This document shows positions 33,179-42,558 of a DNA stretch of 54,216 bases, in pieces (positions within the stretch are counted from its first letter, which is position 1; each line of letters starts with the position of its first letter). The translations under genes were made by a program, and so were the position numbers. The notes under the pieces are model-generated. The model saw nothing but the letters and a program-made list of their open reading frames with translations, was not told the origin of the DNA and made no database searches. Source of the DNA: an uncultured bacterium (GTDB lineage: Bacteria > Bacillota > Clostridia > Oscillospirales > Oscillospiraceae); assembly GCA_946548895.1 (NCBI GenBank), contig CAMNQF010000019.1:1-54216 (forward strand). Direction: 5' to 3'.

Positions 33179-35419
33179 CTACAAGGGCCAGCTTGGGAAC
33201 CACCGCAGGAAATACTGGCTGTACCAGGTGGGCACATAGAGCCCGATGAGCTCCGGGTAAAAGACGAAGTACAGCCCGACGGCGCAGCCGGTGTAGCCGT
33301 ACACCGCCAGCTGCCAGCCCTTCCGCTTCCGCTCCACCATGTCGTCCATGAGGTAGGCGACGGCGAAGCACAGGAACAGCACCGTGGGGAAATAGTGGTA
33401 GGCAAACAGGATGCGCCCGATGGGCAGCCAGGGCACGAACTGGGACAGGACGGCGATGAGGATGAACAGGCCCTTGCCGCACTTGCGGCGCACCGTCTGA
33501 ACCGCCACGGCAAAGAAGGCCAGCAGCCCCGCCCAGGACACCAGGGGGTTGTTGAAGGAGGCAAACAGGCTCTTCATGCCCGGCGTGTCCAGGTCCCGGT
33601 AGTACAGGATGGGCCGGCCGTCGAAAATCCACTGATACCAATAAGAGGCATAGGGGTGGGGGGTGTGCACCCCCTGGTGGTAGGTGAGCATGAAGTACTG
33701 GTTTTTCAGCATGATGTCCACCGGGTGGTCGCTGCTGCTGGGGATGGCGTCGAAGAAGGCCTTGACGGCCCCGCCCTCCCCGCCGCCCATAGCGGCCAGG
33801 TGCTGGGGCAGCTGGGTGAAGGGCCAGGACAGCGCCTGCGCCGCCAGCCCGAAAAAGCCCGCCTCATTGCCCTTGGCCGCCGCGTAGGGGAAGTAGGACA
33901 CGGTGTAGACGCACAGCGGGATCACCACGAAGAACACCACCGACAGCCCGATGGTCCCCCACACGTGGACGGTGAAGGAGGGCGCCTTGGGGGGCTGCCA
34001 GGGGGGCGCCGCCTCCTGGAACATGGCCTCCGCCACCTGCTCCCGTACCTCCGGGGGGGCGGGCTCCTTCCGGGCGCGGTCCTCCGCCTCCCGCCAGTCG
34101 CCGGCCTTGAAGATCATGCCCAGCAGCCAGAGCAGGGCCAGCCCCACCCCGGCGTATACCACCGTCCACTTGGACGCGCAGCCGATCCCCCAGAACAGGC
34201 CGCTGAGAAACAGGGGCAGAATATAACAGCGCAGCTTCTTCCCCGCGGGCACCGCCAGCCACCGGTACATGAAGTAGTAGGACACCAGGATGAAAAACAC
34301 GCCGTAGGTGTCGATGGTGGCGATGCGGGTCTGGACCAGGTGCATAAAATCAAAGGTGAACAGGCAGGTCCCGCACACCGCCACCGAGGTCTTGCCAAAC
34401 AGGTTCTTCAGGAACAGGTACAGCACCGGCACCATCAGCACCCCGAACAGCGTCCCCATAAACCGCCAGCCGAAGGGCGTCATGCCGAACATCATGATGC
34501 CGAGGGACAAAATCAGCTTGCCCAAGGGCGGGTGGGACACCTCATAGGGATAGACGTTGTTCAGGTGCTCCAGGGCCGTGCGGGGGTGGTAGATCTCGTC
34601 GAAATAGGAGGAGTTCATATAGGTGGACTTGGCGGTCCACTGGCTGCGCTCGTCAAACAGGGCCAGGCCGTTTTCGCTGGCCCGGGCGGGATACTGCTCC
34701 CGGTCCCCGTGCCACAGGGCCAGCTCCGCCAGCCACAGCCCCTCCGGCCGGGGAGCCTCGGCGGCGTAAATGCGGAAGCGGGAGGCCGTCACCGGGCCTA
34801 TGGCCCCCTCCTCCCCGGCGCTGACCTGCTCGCCCTCTTCGTCCACCCAGTTCAGGTCCAGCACGTTCCACTTGAACAGGTCGTTATAGGCCTGGTCCAG
34901 CTTCACGCCCTGCCACTCCCCGTTTTCGTCCTCCCACTCCAGCCGGTAGCTGCCCGTGCCCAGGGAGGTGAAATAGGACACCTTGGTCACCGTCACCGGC
35001 TCGTCATAAGAGAAGGTAAAGGCGTCCCCCTGCTGGAATTTGACGCAGCTCTGGGGGCCGTCCAGGTTGCCCAGCTGGAAAAAGGCGGTGAACGCGTATA
35101 CCGCCGTAATCAGCGCCACGGGCAGGACGTCCCCGCCCGTCATGGGATGGCAGGGCAGGGTGAGGGTCATCCGGCGGGGCTGGGACTTCTTCTCCCGCAT
35201 GGCGATCCACTCCAGGCTGTGGGGCCGGGGGCGCAGGCACAGCCAGTAGTACACAAAAAAGGCGGCGCACGCCCCGATTCCCAGCAGCGCCCAGCCAAAG
35301 GCGGGGGACAGGTTGGAGAAAAACCATTTCACCCCGTCCGCCACCGCGTTCCATGCCCCCTGGAGGGTGAGCGGCGCGCACTCCCCCGGGGCGGCGGTCA
35401 ATGCTACTATGCGATTCAT
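33179..35419 (-). CDS. PMT-family (GT39) membrane glycosyltransferase
   Basis: A 746-aa polytopic protein of the protein O-mannosyltransferase family, which uses lipid-linked sugar. The luminal/extracellular acidic loop is visible in SSYFDEIYHPRTALEHLN, followed by YPYEVSHPPLGKLILSLG and FGWRFMGTLFGVLMVPVLYL, all typical of PMT. Unusually, a jelly-roll-like insertion at residues about 115-230 (VSYFTSLGTGSYRLEWEDEN and FRIYAAEAPRPEGLWLAELA) precedes the acidic loop, and a soluble loop rich in Glu, Pro and Ala lies near residue 450. The start has GGAGG at 6 nt. A surface-protein glycosylation role is inferred. Confidence 0.88.
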   Translation of the reverse strand: MNRIVALTAAPGECAPLTLQGAWNAVADGVKWFFSNLSPAFGWALLGIGACAAFFVYYWLCLRPRPHSLEWIAMREKKSQPRRMTLTLPCHPMTGGDVLPVALITAVYAFTAFFQLGNLDGPQSCVKFQQGDAFTFSYDEPVTVTKVSYFTSLGTGSYRLEWEDENGEWQGVKLDQAYNDLFKWNVLDLNWVDEEGEQVSAGEEGAIGPVTASRFRIYAAEAPRPEGLWLAELALWHGDREQYPARASENGLALFDERSQWTAKSTYMNSSYFDEIYHPRTALEHLNNVYPYEVSHPPLGKLILSLGIMMFGMTPFGWRFMGTLFGVLMVPVLYLFLKNLFGKTSVAVCGTCLFTFDFMHLVQTRIATIDTYGVFFILVSYYFMYRWLAVPAGKKLRCYILPLFLSGLFWGIGCASKWTVVYAGVGLALLWLLGMIFKAGDWREAEDRARKEPAPPEVREQVAEAMFQEAAPPWQPPKAPSFTVHVWGTIGLSVVFFVVIPLCVYTVSYFPYAAAKGNEAGFFGLAAQALSWPFTQLPQHLAAMGGGEGGAVKAFFDAIPSSSDHPVDIMLKNQYFMLTYHQGVHTPHPYASYWYQWIFDGRPILYYRDLDTPGMKSLFASFNNPLVSWAGLLAFFAVAVQTVRRKCGKGLFILIAVLSQFVPWLPIGRILFAYHYFPTVLFLCFAVAYLMDDMVERKRKGWQLAVYGYTGCAVGLYFVFYPELIGLYVPTWYSQYFLRWFPSWPL

Positions 35420-35515
35420 CTGCGGCCTCCATCCGCGCTCAACGCGCTTTCATCAGTAAAAGGAGCAAAAGCTCATATACTATATTATCATACTACGAAC
35501 CGCGGGGAAAGGGAA

Positions 35516-35545
35516 GCCCCTTTTTCGCCTTGCATCCAAAGGGGC
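35516..35545. other. Hairpin in the PMT/hrcA divergent region
   Basis: GCCCCTTT (35516-35523) and AAAGGGGC (35538-35545) pair perfectly. The 313-nt divergent gap also holds an AT-rich stretch with possible minus-strand -10 hexamers (35478-35496), the hrcA promoter and CIRCE. Confidence 0.4.
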
Positions 35546-35650
35546 AACCAGGGACGGTCAGCAATCCCAGGTTCGGACTGCAAAATTGAGTCGGATTTCT
35601 GGCAGCGGCGGGTTGCTTCACAGATTCACATTTAATTTACAACTGGGCTA

Positions 35651-35679
35651 TTGACAATTTGAGGGGGTGGTGGTACATT
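35651..35679 (+). promoter_or_regulatory. Promoter of the hrcA operon
   Basis: TTGACA (35651-35656), a 17-nt spacer and TACATT (35674-35679). Transcription should start inside or next to the CIRCE operator. Confidence 0.85.
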
Positions 35680-35683
35680 GTCC

Positions 35684-35710
35684 TTAGCACTCAGGCATAT
35701 CGAGTGCTAA
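35684..35710 (+). promoter_or_regulatory. CIRCE operator, perfect
   Basis: TTAGCACTC, a 9-nt spacer and GAGTGCTAA match the CIRCE consensus without mismatch. HrcA bound here represses the heat-shock operon until stress titrates GroEL, which HrcA needs for activity. Confidence 0.98.
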
Positions 35711-35732
35711 ACCCTTGAGAGGAGGCCGGGCC

Positions 35733-36797
35733 TTGCAGCTGACCGAGCGGAAAAAGAAGATCCTCCGCGCCGTGGTGGAGAGCTACATCGAGACGGCGGA
35801 GCCGGTGGGTTCCAAGGCGCTGGCGGCGCTGGCGGGGCTGAAAGTGTCCTCCGCCACCATCCGCAACGACCTGGCCGACCTGACGGAGCAGGGCTATCTG
35901 GAGCAGCCCCACACCTCCGCCGGGCGGGTCCCCTCCCCCAAGGGCTACCGGCTGTATGTCAACGAGCTGATGGAGGAGCAACGGTTGAGCCTGGAGGAGA
36001 CAAAGCAGATCAACGACGCCCTCCACCTGAAAATGCAGGAGCTGGATAAGGTCATCGGCCAGGCGGGCCGCATGGTGTCCCAGCTCACCAACTACCCCGC
36101 CTTCGCCATGGCGGAGGGGGTGCGGCGGCTCACCATCAAACGGTTCGACCTGATCCTGGTGGACTCCGCCTCCTTCATCGCGGTGGTGATGACCGACAGC
36201 AGCGTGGTGAAAAACAAGCTCTTCCGCCTGCCTGCCGAGCTGTCCGAACCCCAGTTGCAGCTGCTCACCACCCTGCTGAACACCGCCTTCGTGGGCAAGA
36301 CCCTGGACCAGCTCACCCCGGAGCTGATGCGGGTGGCGGAACACGCGGCGGGGGGCTCCTATGGGCTGATCTCCCTGGTGGTGTCCTTCGCCATGGAGGT
36401 GCTGGACAGCCTGGAAAACAGCGCGGTGTACACCGCCGGGGCCAGCCACATTCTGGACCACCCCGAGTACCAGGACGTGGGCAAGGCCCAGAAGCTCATG
36501 AGCTATCTGTCGGAGGACCGCTCCCTGGCCCAGGCGCTGGCCCTGCCCGCCCTGGACGGGGACGACACCAAAATCCTGATCGGCCCGGAAAACGTGGCCG
36601 ACGAGCTAAAGGACACCAGCGTGGTGCTGGCCAGCTACGACATCGGGGACGGCATGAAGGGGGTCATCGGCGTGGTGGGCCCCACCCGGATGGACTACGC
36701 CAAGGTAGCCGCCAAGCTGTCCTATGTGGCGGACGGGCTGTCCAAGCTGTTCGGGCAGCCGGAGCTGCCCCCAGGCACGCCGGAAAAGGAGGAATAA
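35733..36797 (+). CDS. hrcA: Heat-inducible transcription repressor HrcA
   Basis: A 354-aa repressor. The N-terminal winged helix reads TERKKKILRAVVESYIETAE then PVGSKALAALAGLKVSSATI, and the HrcA dimer domain follows with EQGYLEQPHTSAGRVPSPKG and YRLYVNELM. I chose TTG 35733, because AGGAGG at 35719-35724 lies 8 nt upstream; TTG 35715 overlaps the Shine-Dalgarno region. HrcA autoregulates through the CIRCE element just upstream. It heads the hrcA-grpE-dnaK-dnaJ operon. Confidence 0.96.
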   Translation: MQLTERKKKILRAVVESYIETAEPVGSKALAALAGLKVSSATIRNDLADLTEQGYLEQPHTSAGRVPSPKGYRLYVNELMEEQRLSLEETKQINDALHLKMQELDKVIGQAGRMVSQLTNYPAFAMAEGVRRLTIKRFDLILVDSASFIAVVMTDSSVVKNKLFRLPAELSEPQLQLLTTLLNTAFVGKTLDQLTPELMRVAEHAAGGSYGLISLVVSFAMEVLDSLENSAVYTAGASHILDHPEYQDVGKAQKLMSYLSEDRSLAQALALPALDGDDTKILIGPENVADELKDTSVVLASYDIGDGMKGVIGVVGPTRMDYAKVAAKLSYVADGLSKLFGQPELPPGTPEKEE

Positions 36798-36803
36798 AGC
36801 CCC

Positions 36804-37403
36804 ATGGCAAAGGATCAGAAAAAGGAAAACCCCGTTCCCGAGGACGCCCAGGACATCACGGGGCCGGTCCCGGAGCAGGAGGCGGCGGAGAGCGCCGCGG
36901 CCCCCGAAACCCCCGAGGCGCAGGAGCCCCAGCCGCAGGAGCCGGAGGCCCCTCCCCAGGCGGAGAAGCCCCAGAAGGACAAGGGCCAGCTGCTGGCCGA
37001 GGCGGCGGACAAGTACCTGCGGCTGGCCGCGGAGTACGACAACTACCGCAAGCGCACCGCCAAGGAAAAAGACCACGCCTGGTCCGAGGCCAAGGCCCAG
37101 ACCGTGGCCGCCTTCCTCCCGGTGTACGACAACCTGGAGCGGGCCCTTAAGCAGGAGACCGCCGACGAGGCCTATAAAAAGGGCGTGGAGATGACCATGA
37201 AGGGTTTCCAGGACGCCCTCACCGGGCTGGGGGTGGAGGTGATTCCCGCCCTGGGCGAGACCTTCGACCCCAACCGCCACAACGCCGTTATGCACTGCGA
37301 CGACCCGGACGCCGGGGAGAGCACCATTGTCGAAGTGTTCCAGCAGGGCTTCCTCTGTGGAGAGAAAGTCATTCGGTTCTCCATGGTAAAGGTTGCTAAC
37401 TGA
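36804..37403 (+). CDS. grpE: Nucleotide exchange factor GrpE
   Basis: A 199-aa DnaK cochaperone. The first 70 residues are an acidic, Pro/Glu/Ala-rich disordered tail, followed by the long dimerisation helix (LLAEAADKYLRLAAEYDNYR) and a beta domain ending in IPALGETFDPNRHNAVM and IVEVFQQGFLCGEKVIRFSM. AAGGAGG overlaps the hrcA stop, only 6 nt separate the genes, and they must be cotranscribed. The stop TGA is directly followed by the intercistronic element at 37404-37546. Confidence 0.97.
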   Translation: MAKDQKKENPVPEDAQDITGPVPEQEAAESAAAPETPEAQEPQPQEPEAPPQAEKPQKDKGQLLAEAADKYLRLAAEYDNYRKRTAKEKDHAWSEAKAQTVAAFLPVYDNLERALKQETADEAYKKGVEMTMKGFQDALTGLGVEVIPALGETFDPNRHNAVMHCDDPDAGESTIVEVFQQGFLCGEKVIRFSMVKVAN

Positions 37404-37546
37404 GAAGCGCGAGAAGCGGACAGTGAGGGAGCTTGGAGCGGAGCGATGACAAAAGCCCAGGGTCCACTTTGTGGGGCCGGGTTTTGCCTGAGTCGCAGCG
37501 AAAGCGGCCGAACGTCCTGGCCGCTTCGCAGCGTGACAACAAAGCG
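37404..37546 (+). repeat. Intercistronic structured element, copy A (grpE-dnaK)
   Basis: The element begins directly at the grpE stop and fills most of the 198-nt gap to dnaK. It shares ordered blocks with copy B after rpoA: AAAGCCCA (37452-37459), GGGTTTT (37479-37485), GAGTCG (37490-37495) and GCGTGACAA near its end. AAGCGGCC and GGCCGCTT (37502-37509 and 37519-37526) make an 8-bp hairpin. It has no long open frame in common with copy B. Confidence 0.6.
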
Positions 37547-37601
37547 CATCCCAATTTCACATTGTTTAAATACACTTTCATATAACAGGAGGAAATCAAC
37601 T

Positions 37602-39458
<1,857 letters not shown>

Positions 39459-39469
39459 GAAACCTGAAA

Positions 39470-39507
39470 ACGGGAAACAGCGGGGCGTTTCGCCCCGCCG
39501 TTCCCGT
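39470..39507 (+). other. Intercistronic hairpin between dnaK and dnaJ
   Basis: Outer arms ACGGGAA/TTCCCGT enclose inner arms GCGGGGCG/CGCCCCGC with a TTT loop. It lies directly before the dnaJ ribosome binding site and has no T run. A role in lowering dnaJ relative to dnaK through mRNA processing or partial attenuation is plausible. Confidence 0.65.
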
Positions 39508-39527
39508 GTCAAGAGGTGATTCCATAT

Positions 39528-40670
39528 ATGGCAGATCAAAAACGAGATTATTATGAAGTGCTGGGCGTGTCCAAGTCCGCCTCCGACGACGAGCTGAAAA
39601 AGGCCTACCGCAAGCTGGCCAAGCAGTACCACCCAGACATGAACCCGGGCAACGCCGAGGCGGAGGCCAAGTTCAAAGAGGTCAACGAGGCCTACGAGGT
39701 GCTGTCCGACAAGGACAAGCGGGCCAAATACGACCAGTTTGGCCACGCCGGGGTGGACCCCAACTTTGGCGCGGGCGGCTTCGGCGGCGGCTTCGACATG
39801 GGGGACATCGACCTGGGGGACATCTTCGGGTCCTTCTTTGGTGGCGGCTTCGGCGGGCAGCGCCAGGCAAACCCCAACGCCCCCAAGCGGGGGGCCTCCC
39901 TCCGGGCCAGCCTCACCATCAAATTCGCCGAGGCCATGGCGGGCTGCGAAAAGGAGTTGAGCCTCCACCGCATGGAGACCTGCGACGCCTGCCGGGGCAC
40001 CGGCTGCGCCGCCGGCACCACCGCCGAGGTGTGCCCCGACTGCCGGGGCACCGGCCAGGTCCGCATACAGCGGGGTGGGGGCGGCTTTGCCTTCTCCACC
40101 ACCGCGCCCTGCTCCAAATGCCGGGGCACCGGCAAGATCATCCATCAGCCCTGCCCCGACTGCCGGGGTGAGGGCCAGGTGCGCCGCCAGCGGAACATCA
40201 AGGTCCGCATACCGGCGGGCATCGACGACGGCCAGACCATCTCCATGCGGGGCCAGGGCAACGGCGGCCTCAACGGCGGCCCCGCCGGGGACCTGCTGGT
40301 GAATGTGGCCGTCATCCCCGACCGCCGGTTCCAGCGGGACGGCAGCAATATCTACACAGAGCAGCCGGTCTCCTTCACCCAGGCCGCCCTGGGGGCCACC
40401 CTGGAGGTGGATACCATCGACGGCAAGGTGAAGTACGACCTGCCCGCCGGCACCCAGCCGGGCACCGTGTTCCGCCTGCGGGGAAAGGGCGCGCCCAGCG
40501 TCAGCGGCCGGGGGCGCGGCGACCAGTACGTCACCGTCCAGGTCCAGGTGCCCACCAACCTGACCGGGCAGCAGAAGGACGCCCTGCTGGCCTACGCCCA
40601 AACCATGGGCGAGGGCACCCCTCCCCCGGCGACTCCCGTCAAGGATTTCTTCAAAAAGAAAAAGAAATGA
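39528..40670 (+). CDS. dnaJ: Cochaperone DnaJ (Hsp40)
   Basis: A 380-aa type I Hsp40. The J domain (residues 1-70) has the HPD triad in [10 protein letters not shown]; a Gly/Phe-rich linker follows ([19 protein letters not shown]); four zinc repeats [24 protein letters not shown] and CPDCRGEG come next; then the substrate-binding beta domains. The ATG at 39528 has AGAGGTG at 9 nt; an in-frame ATG 12 nt upstream overlaps that site. The TGA stop lies inside the left arm of the operon terminator. Confidence 0.98.
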   Translation: MADQKRDYYEVLGVSKSASDDELKKAYRKLAKQYHPDMNPGNAEAEAKFKEVNEAYEVLSDKDKRAKYDQFGHAGVDPNFGAGGFGGGFDMGDIDLGDIFGSFFGGGFGGQRQANPNAPKRGASLRASLTIKFAEAMAGCEKELSLHRMETCDACRGTGCAAGTTAEVCPDCRGTGQVRIQRGGGGFAFSTTAPCSKCRGTGKIIHQPCPDCRGEGQVRRQRNIKVRIPAGIDDGQTISMRGQGNGGLNGGPAGDLLVNVAVIPDRRFQRDGSNIYTEQPVSFTQAALGATLEVDTIDGKVKYDLPAGTQPGTVFRLRGKGAPSVSGRGRGDQYVTVQVQVPTNLTGQQKDALLAYAQTMGEGTPPPATPVKDFFKKKKK

Positions 40671-40710
40671 GATAAACCCCGCGGCTGCGCCGCGGGGTTT
40701 ATCTCATTTC
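40664..40710 (+). terminator. Terminator of the heat-shock operon, 22-bp perfect stem
   Basis: The 22-nt arms 40664-40685 and 40689-40710 are perfect complements around a TGC loop. The left arm includes the dnaJ stop codon. The core is ACCCCGCGGC/GCCGCGGGGT, and the outer part ends with ATTT rather than a long T run. Confidence 0.8.
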
Positions 40711-40752
40711 AGCGGTCCACGGTTGTTGCCCGTCTCACGGGCTGAAGCCCTG

Positions 40753-40783
40753 TCCCCCGCCCCACAGGGGGCGGGGGACAGCT
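40753..40783. terminator. GC hairpin between dnaJ and the convergent gene
   Basis: CTGTCCCCCGCCCC pairs with GGGGCGGGGGACAG. It lies next to the end of the minus-strand gene at 40785; on the plus strand CTTTT follows. It probably backs up termination of both convergent units. Confidence 0.7.
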
Positions 40784-40784
40784 T

Positions 40785-41192
40785 TTAGCAGTCCACGGTG
40801 ATGTTGTCCGTGCCGTGGGCCTCAAACTCGTCGATATAGGCGTCGATGCGCTGGGTCAGCTCGTCGTAGTTGCTCTCGTCGATGGGCACATCGTCCATGT
40901 CCCGCCGGGCCAGGTCCTCCGCCAGGATCTCAAAGAACACGTTGTTCTCATACTCCATGATGGCCTCATGGATGCCCCCCTCCGCAAAGGCCCGGGAGGG
41001 GATCACCTCCCCCTGGTAGACCTCGGACAGACTGGGCATCCCCTCCTGGGCCGCCCGGGCAAACAGAAGGCTCTCCACCTCGTCGTAATCCTTGAACCGG
41101 TCCTCTCCCCGGGTGGAGTTCAAGATCCAGTTGCCGATGTACACCATGTCCAGCAGCCGGCGCAGCTGCTTGCGCGTCAGTTCCAGTTCCAT
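40785..41192 (-). CDS. Small acidic helical protein, unknown
   Basis: A 135-aa, strongly acidic, predicted all-helical protein: ELTRKQLRRLLDMVYIGNWI, then EDRFKDYDEVESLLFARAA, EYENNVFFEILAEDLARRDM and a final DELTQRIDAYIDEFEAHGTD. I recognise no family. AAGGAGG precedes the ATG at 41192 by 7 nt, and a near-consensus promoter with a perfect -35 and -10 drives it, so it is likely well expressed as a single gene. The C-terminal coding bases recur in degenerate form at about 40711-40731. Confidence 0.75.
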   Translation of the reverse strand: MELELTRKQLRRLLDMVYIGNWILNSTRGEDRFKDYDEVESLLFARAAQEGMPSLSEVYQGEVIPSRAFAEGGIHEAIMEYENNVFFEILAEDLARRDMDDVPIDESNYDELTQRIDAYIDEFEAHGTDNITVDC

Positions 41193-41225
41193 CCTTAGCC
41201 CTCCTTCGGCTGTGCTCAACTCTAT

Positions 41226-41253
41226 ATTATACATCCCCATTTCCGCTTGTCAA
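41226..41253 (-). promoter_or_regulatory. Promoter of the acidic protein gene
   Basis: On the minus strand TTGACA (41248-41253), a 16-nt spacer and TATAAT (41226-41231), both hexamers perfect. Confidence 0.88.
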
Positions 41254-41346
41254 TGGGCATAGTTATCCATTGGAGGGGGCATATCCTTCCCGGTCCCGTC
41301 ATATAGTCAGGGCAGGAAACCATTTGATATGCGGAGCGTGATATCC

Positions 41347-41970
41347 ATGGACGAATACAGAGGCGAAAACAGGATTGTCCTCCGGGGCCAGGTGCTGAAG
41401 GCTCCCGCCCCCTCCCACCGAAACCATGGCGTGGACTACTGCACACTCCCCCTGCGGGTTCCCCGTTTAAGCGGGGTGGACGATGTGCTCAACCTGGTGA
41501 CAGCGGACCCGGACCCCATCCTGTGGGCCCCCGGAAGCTGGGTGGACGTGCAGGGCGAGGTGCGGTCCTACAACAACCGGTCCGGCCAGGGCAGCAAGCT
41601 GGTCATCACCGTGCTGGTGCGGTCCGCCCAGCACGGCGGGCTGGAAGAGGGGGAAAACCGCCTGGTGCTGGCCGGGACGCTGTGCCGCAGGCCTACCGCC
41701 CGGCGCACGCCCCTGGGCCGGGAGATCTGCGACCTGCTGCTGGCCGTCAACCGCCCCTATGGCCGGGCGGATTACTTACCTTGCATCGCCTGGGGCTCCC
41801 TGGCCGCCCACTGCGCCGGGCTGGACGTGGGCGGCCGGCTGAGGCTGGAGGGCCGGCTCCAAAGCCGGCAGTACCACAAGCTTATCGACGGGGAACAGGT
41901 GGAACGGACAGCCTTTGAAATCTCCGTCATGAACCTCCTGGAGGACGGCGAACCTCAGGACGCCCCGTAG
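41347..41970 (+). CDS. Tandem OB-fold, SSB-like protein
   Basis: A 207-aa protein made of two related halves. Each starts with a strand of the form ENRIVLRGQVLKAP (residues about 6-20) or ENRLVLAGTLCRRPTARRTP (about 103-122), runs through a core strand (VDYCTLPLRVPR; EICDLLLAVNRPYG) and ends with a binding strand (WVDVQGEVRSYNN; LRLEGRLQSRQYHK). This is the layout of single-stranded-DNA-binding OB folds of the SSB/PriB type, here duplicated. The ATG at 41347 has GGAG 10 nt upstream; ATG 41329 has none. It overlaps the convergent glycosylase gene by 16 nt. Confidence 0.72.
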   Translation: MDEYRGENRIVLRGQVLKAPAPSHRNHGVDYCTLPLRVPRLSGVDDVLNLVTADPDPILWAPGSWVDVQGEVRSYNNRSGQGSKLVITVLVRSAQHGGLEEGENRLVLAGTLCRRPTARRTPLGREICDLLLAVNRPYGRADYLPCIAWGSLAAHCAGLDVGGRLRLEGRLQSRQYHKLIDGEQVERTAFEISVMNLLEDGEPQDAP

Positions 41971-42533
41971 ACCTCCGGGCAGACCTCCCGGAGCTTCGCC
42001 CGGATGGCCCGCAGGTCGGCAAAGGTGTCCGGCTTCTTCACCGGGTCCCGGAGAAGGGCGGCGGGGTGGTAGATGGCGGTGTAAAACACGCCGCCCCGCT
42101 CCACCCACTGGCCGTGCTCCTTGGTGATGCGGTAATCCGGCTTGATGATGCGCATGGCGGCAATGCGCCCCAGGCACACCACCACCCGGGGACGGAGCAG
42201 CTCCATCTGCTCCCGCAGCCAGCCGATGCAGGCGTCCTGCTCGGTGTTCAGCGGGTCCCGGTTCTTGGGCGGGCGGCACTTGACAATGTTGGTGATATAA
42301 AAGTTCTCCTCCCGGCTCAGGCCGATGAGGGACAGCATTTCGTCCAGCAGCTGTCCTCCCCTGCCCACAAAGGGCTCTCCCTGGAGGTCCTCGTTCTCCC
42401 CGGGGCCCTCGCCGACGAACATGATCCGGGCGTCCTTCGGCCCCCTGCCGAACACCACGTTGGTGCGGGTGTCCGCCAGGGCGCACTTCTGGCAGGCATG
42501 ACAGCGGCGTTCTAATTCTACCCAGTCTGACAT
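41955..42533 (-). CDS. Family 4 uracil-DNA glycosylase (Fe-S)
   Basis: A 192-aa type-4 (UDGa) glycosylase that removes uracil from DNA. Cluster cysteines are in RRCHACQKC (residues 11-17), IVKCRPPKNRDP (near 86) and DACIGWL (near 101). The catalytic motifs are VGEGPGENEDLQGEPFVGRG and YHPAALLRDP. The neighbouring SSB-like gene is convergent. About 25 nt separate it from the phosphoesterase gene upstream, so the phosphoesterase and glycosylase are probably cotranscribed. Confidence 0.93.
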   Translation of the reverse strand: MSDWVELERRCHACQKCALADTRTNVVFGRGPKDARIMFVGEGPGENEDLQGEPFVGRGGQLLDEMLSLIGLSREENFYITNIVKCRPPKNRDPLNTEQDACIGWLREQMELLRPRVVVCLGRIAAMRIIKPDYRITKEHGQWVERGGVFYTAIYHPAALLRDPVKKPDTFADLRAIRAKLREVCPEVYGAS

Positions 42534-42558
42534 GGGGTATTCCCTCCCGTTCTCTTTT

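Noticed and set aside
37446-37601. Upstream extension of dnaK
   Set aside because: Known DnaK proteins start at [17 protein letters not shown] fits the ATG at 37602, and the extension would translate the intercistronic element.
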